NCBI RefSeq assembly: GCF_900215625.1
Contig: NZ_OBEK01000006.1
Location: forward strand, 1-64,000
DNA from: Terribacillus aidingensis
GTDB taxonomy: Bacteria; Bacillota; Bacilli; Bacillales; Amphibacillaceae
Length of the DNA stretch: 64,000 nucleotides
Direction: 5' to 3'
In this document: in pieces, positions 52,271 to 60,856 of the stretch
Layout: each line of letters begins with the position of its first letter
Numbering within the stretch: the stretch's first letter is position 1
The notes under the pieces: generated by a model
The model's input: only the letters and a program-made list of their open reading frames with translations
Told to the model about the DNA's origin: nothing
Database searches by the model: none
Program-made: the position numbers and the translations under genes

Positions 52271-52309
52271 AGATAGGTTATGTAGCTCCATCGGCTAAGT
52301 GACCTATCT
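52271..52309. terminator. Bidirectional terminator
   Basis: AGATAGGT (52271-52278) pairs with ACCTATCT (52302-52309), with an inner AGC/GCT stem. Between the convergent GNAT and 2-hydroxyacid dehydrogenase genes. Confidence 0.6.
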
Positions 52310-52313
52310 TCAT

Positions 52314-53309
52314 CTAAGCCAAAATATCAAAGTATGTCTCTTTCACCTGCCATTGCAACGGCTCTTTCTTTACATACCGCTTAAACTCTTCCAGCATGCA
52401 ATATCCCATTCTTCCACATTCTTTCCCCGCGCTTCCTGCTAAGTGCGGTGTTAAAATGACATTATCCAGAATATATAATGGCGAATCTGTGTGTGGCGGC
52501 TCGGGGGATGTAACATCTAATACAGCAGTAATATCCGGCCTTTCTTGCAACACTTCCAACATCTCTGCTTCCTTCACGATAGCGCCCCGGGAGGTATTGA
52601 TCATACTGGCGGATGGCCGCATTTGTGACATAAGTTCCTTCCCAATCATACCTTTCGTTTCTTCAAGCAAAGGGGTATGCAGAGACACTATATCTGACTG
52701 GCTGAAAATTTCCTCCAACGAACATAGCTTGGCTCCTAACTTTGCAGCTTCTTCTGCCTTTATATACGGGTCGTATGCAATGACATGAACATCAAAGGAC
52801 TTGAGCAATTCACAAACCATTCTTCCTACCGTACTTAATGAAACGATTCCGATTGTACTTCCGAAAGCACCTAAAACATCATTCGTTTTCACGGGATACT
52901 GCTTATTTCTTCTAATACTTCTAGTAAAGGTCCAGCCTTTTTTCAGACAAAATAAGATTTGCGATAACGTATATTCCGCTACCGGAACAGCATTTGCCTT
53001 CACAGCGTTCGTCAGCAGGATGTCACGATCCCAAGCCGCTTTCGTAACAATATGCTTTAATGATCCTGCCGCATAAAAAAATGCTTTTAAATTCGGTGCT
53101 GCAGCAAGCAATGTTTGATCAAGTTTTGGTCCTCCCCAGCCTGAAAAAATCACCTCTGCCTCATGTAAAACGGATAGGTCTTGCTGGAGCTGATGATTGG
53201 TCAGCGGCTGCTTATATATATCCGACAGCGTTTCTATTTCTTTCCTCACCGTTTTTGGATAAACAAGCTCAAATGATGCTTGATTCATAATATATAACCC
53301 TTTTACCAT
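52314..53309 (-). CDS. D-isomer-specific 2-hydroxyacid dehydrogenase
   Basis: 331 aa. NAD(P)-dependent reduction of a 2-keto acid. Rossmann region GIVSLSTVGRMVCELLKSF near residue 152 (the usual GxGxxG is degenerate), INTSRGAIVKEAEML near 237 with the catalytic Arg, PEPPHTDSPLY near 272 with the Glu, and TPHLAGSAGKECGRMG near 289 with the catalytic His. ATG 53309 preferred over GTG 53318. Last gene of the DUF2264-ABC operon, so it probably reduces the keto acid released from the sugar. Confidence 0.85.
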   Translation of the reverse strand: MVKGLYIMNQASFELVYPKTVRKEIETLSDIYKQPLTNHQLQQDLSVLHEAEVIFSGWGGPKLDQTLLAAAPNLKAFFYAAGSLKHIVTKAAWDRDILLTNAVKANAVPVAEYTLSQILFCLKKGWTFTRSIRRNKQYPVKTNDVLGAFGSTIGIVSLSTVGRMVCELLKSFDVHVIAYDPYIKAEEAAKLGAKLCSLEEIFSQSDIVSLHTPLLEETKGMIGKELMSQMRPSASMINTSRGAIVKEAEMLEVLQERPDITAVLDVTSPEPPHTDSPLYILDNVILTPHLAGSAGKECGRMGYCMLEEFKRYVKKEPLQWQVKETYFDILA

Positions 53310-53373
53310 CGCTACCACTCTCTCTTTTTAGTCTCTCAGAAGGGAGATGAACACAGAAATACGACAAGCATTT

Positions 53374-54252
53374 TCAGCTGAAATCTCTTGGTGCTTCATT
53401 CTCGGCAAGAAACTGGTTGACTGTCTCGATATTGTGTTTGACAGATTCCTTTACAGGCATAGACGCACTGAAGTCCTCCATGCCAATATATCCGTTATAA
53501 CCAACAGCTTTCAGGTCTGAGAGAACTTGCTTCCAATTCACAACCCCTTTTTCAATAGACGTCCACTCCACAGACCAATCCACTGTCCCATCCGCATACT
53601 GCTGTTCCTTTTGCCAGCGTGCATTTTTTACATGCACATGTGCAAGATAGTCTCCTAACAATTCCAGTCCCATACGATGATTCTCATATCCTTCATGCAC
53701 CATGTTGCCAGGGTCATATAAAACACCAATGTTCGCTGAATCAAATGGACATACAAGCCGATGAGCCAAACTCGCACTAGGTGCAATCGTGCCGTGATGT
53801 GTTTCAATTAAGCCTTTTACTTTGTATTGCTTGCACATTTGTTCCGCCTCATATAAGTAAGCAGCTGCAGCGCGAAACAGGTCATTATAATGTTGAGACC
53901 GATCGTAAGACGGTACTCCTAATCGTATCGTTACAGCACCAAGCTTTTGTGCGATCTGCAATGCATGTTCGGTAGCTTTTAAATCTCCGGCAGTTAAATA
54001 CGGAAGAACGCTTAATATGTTAATGCCATTATGCTTCGCTGCACTTTTTAAATTCTCAATCTCTTGATTCGTTATGTCTGGTGATATGGTGCACAAGTTA
54101 TTCCTCCAAAAGCTAGGTGCTTCCTGTTTTAACTCTGCTGGTGTGTCTTTAAGCCGCCATTCTACAGCGGAGTAGCCGGTTTCTTTTAAATAGCCAATAA
54201 TAGCTTCCGGCGTCATATCTGGTGCCATTACTGAATACAGAGAGAATTCCAT
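53374..54252 (-). CDS. Sugar phosphate isomerase/epimerase-type TIM barrel protein
   Basis: 292 aa. Metal ligands of the xylose isomerase-like fold: Glu in LIETHHGTI near 148, Asp in VLYDPGNMVHEG near 178, His in LAHVHVKNARW near 206 and Glu in IGMEDFSASMP near 260. Similar to IolE/IolI or tagatose 3-epimerase-like enzymes. Second-last gene of the operon; likely isomerises the imported uronate or keto-sugar. ATG with AAGGAGT upstream. Confidence 0.85.
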   Translation of the reverse strand: MEFSLYSVMAPDMTPEAIIGYLKETGYSAVEWRLKDTPAELKQEAPSFWRNNLCTISPDITNQEIENLKSAAKHNGINILSVLPYLTAGDLKATEHALQIAQKLGAVTIRLGVPSYDRSQHYNDLFRAAAAYLYEAEQMCKQYKVKGLIETHHGTIAPSASLAHRLVCPFDSANIGVLYDPGNMVHEGYENHRMGLELLGDYLAHVHVKNARWQKEQQYADGTVDWSVEWTSIEKGVVNWKQVLSDLKAVGYNGYIGMEDFSASMPVKESVKHNIETVNQFLAENEAPRDFS

Positions 54253-54270
54253 GTTTTCACTCCTTCTACT

Positions 54271-54936
54271 TTAATGCAGATCAGGCTGTGTTCTTTTTAT
54301 CTGTTTGCTTTCGATTCTAATAAAAGCGCAATGGGCGAACCACATGACAGCAAAGCTCAGCATACTTCCGGTATATAACGGCAGAATTCCCGGAAATATT
54401 GTAACGATATAAAAGTAAGTCATAAAACTTAGCAATATAAGCAGCGACATCAAAGGGGAAGAGATACCGATAACAAATGCATGCTTGATATAATCCAGAT
54501 ATTTCACATCATAGTGGACATACACAGGGAAGATGTAGATAACAGCAACTGTGCAGAGAAGCAGAAGCCCTAATAACAGCCAGCCCAGCATATCTCCAAT
54601 AGCGTTATTTAAAGAAGTGGATATAAAATAGTTAATCACTAGTAAAGCACCAATAAACGTTACCGCATAGCCAAGCAAATTAATCTTTATGAATTCTTGT
54701 TTATAAGTGGACCAGAAATGTTGGAATATAGAAAAATCGCTGTCTCCTAGAATCCACTTTCTTTCGACGGCAAACATTGCGATAGTAGCTGGAAAAAAGC
54801 CTAGCACAACGGCACCTAATAACGTAAAAAGCAGCCAAAGTATATTTAGATAGGCAAAGCGAAAAACCCACACACATATGGTATAAAACCCACTAACCAA
54901 TGGTTCCAAAGCCCTTCCCTCCCGTTGCTGGATCAT
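54271..54936 (-). CDS. DUF624 (YesL-type) membrane protein
   Basis: 221 aa, about five transmembrane helices (22-42, 70-92, 98-118, 125-150, 170-195). YesL proteins accompany ABC importers of plant-polysaccharide oligosaccharides in Bacilli (yesL with yesOPQ in B. subtilis); their role is not known. Here, directly downstream of the sugar-binding protein and before the isomerase. AGGGAAG-type ribosome binding site region lies at the start. Confidence 0.8.
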   Translation of the reverse strand: MIQQREGRALEPLVSGFYTICVWVFRFAYLNILWLLFTLLGAVVLGFFPATIAMFAVERKWILGDSDFSIFQHFWSTYKQEFIKINLLGYAVTFIGALLVINYFISTSLNNAIGDMLGWLLLGLLLLCTVAVIYIFPVYVHYDVKYLDYIKHAFVIGISSPLMSLLILLSFMTYFYIVTIFPGILPLYTGSMLSFAVMWFAHCAFIRIESKQIKRTQPDLH

Positions 54937-54992
54937 CTCAATGAGATGCTGTACTGGTTATGTTAATAACCTGCGGATAAATAAAATTGGAT

Positions 54993-55018
54993 TGAGAAGG
55001 AGGTTACCCCCCTCCTCA
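54993..55018 (-). terminator. Hairpin after the sugar-binding protein gene
   Basis: TGAGGAGG (55011-55018, minus strand) pairs with CCTCCTTCTCA region 54993-55003; no good T-run, so more likely an mRNA stability or attenuating hairpin that separates the binding-protein mRNA from the downstream genes. Confidence 0.4.
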
Positions 55019-55029
55019 GAATTACCTGT

Positions 55030-56382
55030 TTATCTGCTCTCCAGCCATTCTGTACTTTCCTTCTGCGCCTTATCCAAAGCCTCTTGTGCATCTCGTTTTC
55101 CTGTTAAAGCTGCCTCAATCTCGGAAGTTAAAATAAACCTTGGCTGCCCAGCTGCCCAATGATAGCGAGGCGTGTACGGTGTGCTCATTGCTTCAAAGAC
55201 AGGGCCTAGCAAGTCATCATATTGCTTTACTTCTTCCCACTCTAATGCGGACTTTATCGATGGAAATACACCTGTTTCGTAAAAATATTTCTGAGCAAAA
55301 TCACTCGTAGCAAATTTCAGCCATTCCCACGCCAGTTCTTTATTTTCACTAGATTTCCCAATTGCAATTGGACTTCCCGCAAATAGGCCGCCCATGCCAT
55401 CTTCATTCTTAAATTCTTGCGCTATCGCAATCCGATCTTCTAATCCTTGTGTATGTGTCTGCTGCACTAAATTGCCCGGACCGGAGTTCAGCATAATGGC
55501 AATATTATTGTCCTTGGTCATCCACTTCTCATTACCTTGGTTACTTACAATACCTTCGGGCGCGTATTGTTGTATATCAAGCATCCAGTTTAAGCCTTCT
55601 ACCATTTCAGGTGAGTTAAATTCAAACTTCACATCTTCCCAGGCAAAGCCTTCTCCCCATCTGCCGCCGATACCTTCGGCTGCGTTAAGCAGTGTAAATG
55701 CGGATGACCAATCTCCACGAAACCAGACGCCATAGTTCTGCTCACCAGTTACAGGGTTCTTGCCGGTCATTTTTGCTGATTTCTCTTTAATCTCTTCCAT
55801 CGTTGGATGCTCGGAGAGGTATTCTACTCCCCAATCATCAAACAACTTTTTGTCATACGTAATGAAGCGAGCATCACCTAAAAACGGCAATCCATACATC
55901 TCTAGCTCCTTGCTGTCAGGTCCTAATGCTTTCCAGCTCTCCACTTGCTGATCAATAAAAATATCCGTACTAAATTCGCTATCTTTTTCTATATAAGGCT
56001 GCAGCGGTTCTAACACCCCTTGTGCCGCAAAGTCAGCTATACCGGGCAGCTGATAAACATCAGCTTCACCAGAGGTTAACATCGCCTGCGTTTTTTCCGT
56101 ATATCCGTCCCATGGCATGATTATAAATTTGACCGTTGCGCCTGGATGCTGTTTCTCAAATTCTTCTTTTAACACATCTAATCCTCGAATCTTTTCGCCT
56201 GTAATCGGATTTGTAGAATCCTCCATAGAAAAGTCGCCAATCAACTGCACATTAACCGTTTGCCCTGCCCATTCACCGTCTTTTTTACTGCCGCCAGGAC
56301 TGCAGCCAGCGAGAACAGCAAAGAAAAGCAGCACAAATGAAGCAGTTAACAATAAGCCTTTTTTAGATATTCTTTTTAACAT
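55030..56382 (-). CDS. ABC sugar-binding lipoprotein (YesO/LplA-like)
   Basis: 450 aa. Signal peptide with lipobox FAVLAGC, cleavage before Cys27 (counted from the ATG at 56382). Extracellular solute-binding family 1, with SGEADVYQLPGIADFAAQG near 100, GLPFLGDARFITYDKKLFDDWG near 160. Binds an oligosaccharide for the two permeases upstream. ATG 56382 has GGAGG eight bases upstream; TTG 56400 is part of that site. The cognate ATPase is not in the window, so a shared MsmX-type ATPase probably serves it. Confidence 0.9.
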   Translation of the reverse strand: MLKRISKKGLLLTASFVLLFFAVLAGCSPGGSKKDGEWAGQTVNVQLIGDFSMEDSTNPITGEKIRGLDVLKEEFEKQHPGATVKFIIMPWDGYTEKTQAMLTSGEADVYQLPGIADFAAQGVLEPLQPYIEKDSEFSTDIFIDQQVESWKALGPDSKELEMYGLPFLGDARFITYDKKLFDDWGVEYLSEHPTMEEIKEKSAKMTGKNPVTGEQNYGVWFRGDWSSAFTLLNAAEGIGGRWGEGFAWEDVKFEFNSPEMVEGLNWMLDIQQYAPEGIVSNQGNEKWMTKDNNIAIMLNSGPGNLVQQTHTQGLEDRIAIAQEFKNEDGMGGLFAGSPIAIGKSSENKELAWEWLKFATSDFAQKYFYETGVFPSIKSALEWEEVKQYDDLLGPVFEAMSTPYTPRYHWAAGQPRFILTSEIEAALTGKRDAQEALDKAQKESTEWLESR

Positions 56383-56430
56383 GTTTCGTTCCTCCTTCAA
56401 ATTGATTCAACATAACCGAGCCTAGATAGC

Positions 56431-57273
56431 TTACTCTCCCTTCACCCCGCTGAGCGCGATACTTTGGATAATATATCTTTGCAGAAACAAGTACAGGACA
56501 ATAATCGGAAGCACGCTCACTGTTGCCAGCGCCATTGTTAAGCCTCCTAAACTGGTACCATTCTCTAAGGAGAAGCTAGCTAGATACAGCGGTACTGTGT
56601 GTAATTCTTGGTTACTCAAAACGACTAATGGCCATAAGAAGTCATTCCAACTTCCGATAAAAGATAAAATAACCATCGTTGCAGCAATAGGACCAGCTAG
56701 CGGAGCATAAACTTGAAAGAATATCTTAAATTCACCGGCTCCATCAATTTGTGCTGCTTCTCTTATCGTGTCAGGCAGCTGATCGAAAAACTGTTTACAA
56801 AGGAAAATCAGCATCCCATTAATGATAGAAGGCAAAATTAATGGCCAGAAAGTATTTAGTAAATCTACACTGTTAAATAGTTTGTATAACGGAATTAAGC
56901 GAGGCTCCATTGGAATCATCAATGTGCAAAGGACAATGACAAACAATAATCTTTTCCCTTTGAATTTTCCTTTCGAAAATGCGTAGCCTGCTAAAAGAGC
57001 AGACGAAACAGCTAACATTACCGAGGTAACAGTGACAAAAGCCGAGTTAAGATAAGATTGTATGAGTCGTCCATTCTCAAAAACAATCGTAAAGTTAAAT
57101 CCTGATGCATCGTCAGGGAATAAACGCGGCGGAAATGGCATGGCTATATTCGCACTTCGATCAAATCCTACACTTACCATCCACACAAACGGCGCCATGA
57201 GCAGTATTCCAAAGACGAGCAGAATGAAGAATTTAAGGTACATCCCTATTTTTTCTGCCTTTTTATAGGACAT
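56431..57273 (-). CDS. ABC sugar permease (YesQ/UgpE-type)
   Basis: 280 aa, six helices. EAA loop typical: IREAAQIDGAGEFKIFFQVYAPLAGP near residue 178, the ATPase docking site. C-terminal membrane subunit of a carbohydrate ABC importer. 18 bp behind the other permease. Confidence 0.92.
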   Translation of the reverse strand: MSYKKAEKIGMYLKFFILLVFGILLMAPFVWMVSVGFDRSANIAMPFPPRLFPDDASGFNFTIVFENGRLIQSYLNSAFVTVTSVMLAVSSALLAGYAFSKGKFKGKRLLFVIVLCTLMIPMEPRLIPLYKLFNSVDLLNTFWPLILPSIINGMLIFLCKQFFDQLPDTIREAAQIDGAGEFKIFFQVYAPLAGPIAATMVILSFIGSWNDFLWPLVVLSNQELHTVPLYLASFSLENGTSLGGLTMALATVSVLPIIVLYLFLQRYIIQSIALSGVKGE

Positions 57274-57291
57274 GGTTTCTCCCCCCTTCTA

Positions 57292-58224
57292 TCATAGCTT
57301 CATCTTCGATACTTTTAAGTTTATAAACGTAAAGACAAGAATGATCATGAACATAATGTACGTAGCTGCCGAAGCAATACCGAATTCAAATCCGGTAAAG
57401 CCACGTTCGTAAATAAATGCCCCCATTGTTTGAATCGATCTGGCAGGGCTTCCGCTGGGTCCGCCTAACACATACACTTCATTAAATCGCTGCAATGCGC
57501 CAATCCAACCTGTAATTAACAAGAACGCAAATGTTCCTCCCATATTAGGAATGGTGATAAACAGCCATTGCTGAAAACCGCTGGCACCATCAATTTTTGC
57601 GGCCTCATACATTTCAGGTGATATCGCCTGTAAGTTAGCGAGACAGATGATAATGATAAACCCTATCCAATGCCAGACAGCCAACAAAATCACAGCCCAT
57701 TTGGAACTAGAAGGATCCGATAACCACTTTGATGTTGGCAATCCCACAGCTTCTAAAGCATAATTTACAATCCCCATTTCAGGATGCAGCACAAAAGCGA
57801 ATATCATTGCTGCTGCGACAATTGACGTTACATTTGGCAAAAAGTAGATAACTTTAAAGAAGTTTTTTCCTTTTGGTGTAGAATTGATTAATGAAGCGAA
57901 GATAAAACCTAATGGAACAGCAATCGCAATTTGAAAGATTCCTATATAGAACGTGTTCCAGACAGAATTCCAAAATGGCTGCGACGTTAATACCGTTTGG
58001 AAGTTTTGCAGACCAATAAACTTCTCAATGGTTCCATTCGATTGATAGAAACTTAATCGAAAAGATTCGAATATTGGATACACCAGGAATAATAATATTC
58101 CTAGAAAACTTGGTATCAGGAAAAGATACCAAGTGACTTGCACTTTTCTTTTTCTCTGCTTATGTGACCCAACCGGAACTTGCTGATCCGGTTGGGCGAT
58201 GACCTTCAAGTGGTCCTTTGCCAT
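57292..58224 (-). CDS. ABC sugar permease (YesP/UgpA-type)
   Basis: 310 aa, six helices. EAA loop EMYEAAKIDGASGFQQWLFITIPNMG near 205. ATG 58224 has AAAGGAG upstream; a longer frame to 58290 runs into the cre region. First of the ABC genes after DUF2264 and the regulatory gap. Confidence 0.9.
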   Translation of the reverse strand: MAKDHLKVIAQPDQQVPVGSHKQRKRKVQVTWYLFLIPSFLGILLFLVYPIFESFRLSFYQSNGTIEKFIGLQNFQTVLTSQPFWNSVWNTFYIGIFQIAIAVPLGFIFASLINSTPKGKNFFKVIYFLPNVTSIVAAAMIFAFVLHPEMGIVNYALEAVGLPTSKWLSDPSSSKWAVILLAVWHWIGFIIIICLANLQAISPEMYEAAKIDGASGFQQWLFITIPNMGGTFAFLLITGWIGALQRFNEVYVLGGPSGSPARSIQTMGAFIYERGFTGFEFGIASAATYIMFMIILVFTFINLKVSKMKL

Positions 58225-58259
58225 GTTGTTCTCCTTTCCAAAAGCAGTTATCAGAATTG

Positions 58260-58273
58260 TGATAGCGCTTTCA
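58260..58273 (-). promoter_or_regulatory. cre site before the ABC genes
   Basis: Minus strand TGAAAGCGCTATCA, a near-perfect cre, 36 bp before the YesP-type start. CcpA would repress the importer in glucose. Confidence 0.75.
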
Positions 58274-58313
58274 TATGGATGTATACACAAGCACTCTAAA
58301 TAGATGCTCTGAT

Positions 58314-58371
58314 GTGGTTTGCGACACTAGAGCTCTGCCACCAGACTTCACAGCGTGGTTGCGAAAGAGCT
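58314..58371 (-). repeat. Imperfect direct repeat, candidate AraC-regulator site
   Basis: On the minus strand AGCTCT…TCGCAACCAC (58355-58371) and AGCTCT…TCGCAAACCAC (58314-58334) are imperfect direct repeats 37-41 bp apart, upstream of the ABC genes. AraC-type activators bind such repeats; inference. Confidence 0.4.
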
Positions 58372-58379
58372 TCGTATTT

Positions 58380-59516
58380 TTATAAAGCTTTATCAATCGA
58401 TATAAACTTTCCAGACCAAGCTTTTTTCGCTGTCCATTCTTCTTCTCCCTGCCAGAAGTGGTCAGTTGGCGACAATCCTAGCGGTAGAAAAACAGCAGCA
58501 CACATATAGAGACTTCCAGTTGAAATATATCCTTCGCCCAGATTCGGCTGATGACCGCATAAGCCAATCTTTAGCCAGCCCGCATCATCAAAGGTCCCTG
58601 GCATCTCAACTACTTTTCGAATAACAGCTGTTAATGCGCACCGCACCTGCGCAGGCTGAAGACTAGCATCCAATTTATGCTGCAAAGCCATTTGTGCTAA
58701 GCTGTGAAATACGCCAAATCGATAGACAATTGACCGTCCGACTACAGGATACGTACCTTCTGGTGATATACTTCTTTCTAAAATGACAGCATATCTCATC
58801 GATCTTTTGTTGATGTTTTCTTTCAGCTTTAACCAATCTGCAGATAGATGCGCCATATGGTCTGTAATATCTATGAGCATTGGATGAATAACAAAGCTAT
58901 TGTAATAATCAGTATGAAGCTCTATCCCGTCTTTATAGATACCGTCCCCTGCATACCATTGCTCATGCTGCTTTAACGCAAAGTCAATTCGCATTGGATC
59001 CCAATCTTCTTCATCCAATAAATACAAAGCCGTTTCAGTCATAGCAGCGAACAATAACCAGTTGTTGAAAACTGGTTTTCTAGTACGAGTTTGCTTGAAT
59101 GCTTTTACCACATTTTGTTTCGTATTCAAATCCAGTTTTCCTATCAATTCATTGGGTGCACGCATTAATGCTTGTGCAAAATAGGCTGTATCCACAATCG
59201 GCTGCAGACCGTCAGAAAAATTCATATAATCTGGTGAGGAAGGGTCTGTTGCTTCTTTAATTCCGGTTCTGATCAATTCTGCATAATGTTTTCTTAATAA
59301 TCCTTCTTTTCCATCACTTGGTCCATTCTCAATCCAAGGAGCCATCCCGCTTATTAATCTCGCAAACGCTTCCAAATGACTGTAATTTTTTCGGTCTTCT
59401 AATCCTTCAACTGGCATGAGCTGCTTTAATTGTTGATTTGCTAAAGAAGTAAGAACAGGATTTGCGATTTTATCCATCGTTTTCAACCAATATTCCCGAT
59501 CATTTTGTCTTAACAT
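58380..59516 (-). CDS. DUF2264 domain-containing protein (putative glycoside hydrolase)
   Basis: 378 aa, no signal peptide, so cytoplasmic. DUF2264 proteins are alpha/alpha-barrel-like; I recall that characterised members form CAZy family GH154 (beta-glucuronidase), without certainty. Marks: SHLEAFARLISGMAPW near residue 46, FNNWLLFAAMTETALY near 150, YAGDGIYKDG near 188, FHSLAQMALQH near 274, LGEGYISTGSLYMCAAVFLPLG near 328. It should cleave an imported uronic-acid-containing oligosaccharide. Promoter TATAAT at 59603-59608. First gene of the operon. Confidence 0.78.
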   Translation of the reverse strand: MLRQNDREYWLKTMDKIANPVLTSLANQQLKQLMPVEGLEDRKNYSHLEAFARLISGMAPWIENGPSDGKEGLLRKHYAELIRTGIKEATDPSSPDYMNFSDGLQPIVDTAYFAQALMRAPNELIGKLDLNTKQNVVKAFKQTRTRKPVFNNWLLFAAMTETALYLLDEEDWDPMRIDFALKQHEQWYAGDGIYKDGIELHTDYYNSFVIHPMLIDITDHMAHLSADWLKLKENINKRSMRYAVILERSISPEGTYPVVGRSIVYRFGVFHSLAQMALQHKLDASLQPAQVRCALTAVIRKVVEMPGTFDDAGWLKIGLCGHQPNLGEGYISTGSLYMCAAVFLPLGLSPTDHFWQGEEEWTAKKAWSGKFISIDKAL

Positions 59517-59602
59517 TGATTCACCCCATTTATTTTCATTCAGCTGACACCATTGTAACTCTGCATCAGATCCTCTTGCACATTGCCCAACTTCGTAAAC
59601 AA

Positions 59603-59723
59603 ATTATAACTTGGAAAAGAAATGAAAAGTTGCTCTGAAATACTCTAAAATATCATTGTATGGTTCATGTACACGCTGAATAGGAATTCCAAATTCAGAC
59701 GTACGCCTTAAGCCTGTACACGC
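59603..59723. promoter_or_regulatory. Divergent control region of the DUF2264 operon and its AraC gene
   Basis: A TATAAT on the minus strand (59603-59608) has no clear -35, as in activator-dependent promoters. The 9-bp direct repeat TGTACACGC occurs at 59668-59676 and 59715-59723 (47 bp apart), with a related ACGTACGCC between them. The 367-bp gap holds no gene. Confidence 0.4.
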
Positions 59724-59883
59724 CGTTTTATTTCCGAATATTTAACCACTCGGCCAGTAAGATATATATATAAGAAGCAAAGTAATCTTCTAATAACTAG
59801 AACAGAAAAGCGCGAGATTTCCTTTCTATTCAAGTGAACAAGTAACAGAATAGATATGGTGAGTATCTATGGAGGGGTAGACG

Positions 59884-60756
59884 TTGAATAAGTTATTCGA
59901 ACAAATCGATCTGCAGCCATTCGATTGGGTTTACCGCAGAGTTTCTGAGCGTGATTTTCAAGGCTTTTACCATTGGCATCAAGGGTGTGAGCTATTATTT
60001 GTTTATAGGGGAAAAGGACGGGTGATTGTAAACCAGCAGACATACGAAATTAAGAAAGGAATGCTTTTCTTTTTTCAGCCCTTTCAATTACATCGGGTGT
60101 ATGTAGAAGTATCACCTGATACGCCTTATGAACGCAGTATAATGCACTTTGATCCACTAACTCTAGGTAAAAATCTGCACGTATTCCCTGGTGTTCAAGT
60201 CCTGTTTACTCAATTACAAAATAGTGTAAATGACCTTCAAGCATTTAATTTAGATAACTATTTTCAATATATAAGCGCGGTATGTGAGGTATTTAATAAT
60301 TCGTTACAAACCAGCAGCTGGGAGGAACAAAGCCAGCTGCTTCTTCTGCAGCTACTCACATGCATCCGGTTAAACTATAGTGGAGCGCAGCAAGATTCTT
60401 CTAATAAAAACTTTCGTGCACCTTACTATTCCGAACGAATTATGAAGTGGCTGGAAGACCATTATATGGAGCCGTTCGATTTAGGAAGATTAGCAGAAGA
60501 ACTTCACTTATCAAAAGGTTATGTCTCCAAGATTTTCAAACGGGAAACAGGCAGTAACTTAACAGAATACATTACGATCCGAAGAATCAAGCAAGCTTGT
60601 CAATTGCTGCAGCTGACTCACAAACCGATCGAATTAATTGGCGAAAGTGTTGGGTTCGGAAGCACCTCCCATTTCATTCAGATGTTTAAAAAGATAATAG
60701 GAACGACGCCGCTTCAATTTAGACTTTCTCAACAAATGCTGCATAAGGAGAAATAA
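59884..60756 (+). CDS. AraC family regulator of the DUF2264-ABC operon
   Basis: 290 aa. N-terminal cupin sensor (residues ~20-95, GFYHWHQGCELLFVYRGKGRV and histidines). C-terminal double helix-turn-helix: FDLGRLAEELHLSKGYVSKIF near 200 and IELIGESVGFGSTSHFIQMFKK near 250, then IGTTPLQFR. TTG 59884 has GGAGGGG seven bases upstream. Divergent from the operon it very likely controls. Confidence 0.85.
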   Translation: MNKLFEQIDLQPFDWVYRRVSERDFQGFYHWHQGCELLFVYRGKGRVIVNQQTYEIKKGMLFFFQPFQLHRVYVEVSPDTPYERSIMHFDPLTLGKNLHVFPGVQVLFTQLQNSVNDLQAFNLDNYFQYISAVCEVFNNSLQTSSWEEQSQLLLLQLLTCIRLNYSGAQQDSSNKNFRAPYYSERIMKWLEDHYMEPFDLGRLAEELHLSKGYVSKIFKRETGSNLTEYITIRRIKQACQLLQLTHKPIELIGESVGFGSTSHFIQMFKKIIGTTPLQFRLSQQMLHKEK

Positions 60757-60762
60757 ACTTAC

Positions 60763-60799
60763 ACCAAAAAGGAACTAACCTTGTTAGTTCCTTTTTGGT
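60763..60799. terminator. Terminator after the AraC gene
   Basis: ACCAAAAAGGAACTAAC (60763-60779) pairs with GTTAGTTCCTTTTTGGT (60783-60799). A 17-bp stem. Confidence 0.92.
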
Positions 60800-60856
60800 T
60801 TCTTTAAGCAACCCATCACCCTCATGAGGAGATTGGCCGAAGCGCTTGTCACTTTA

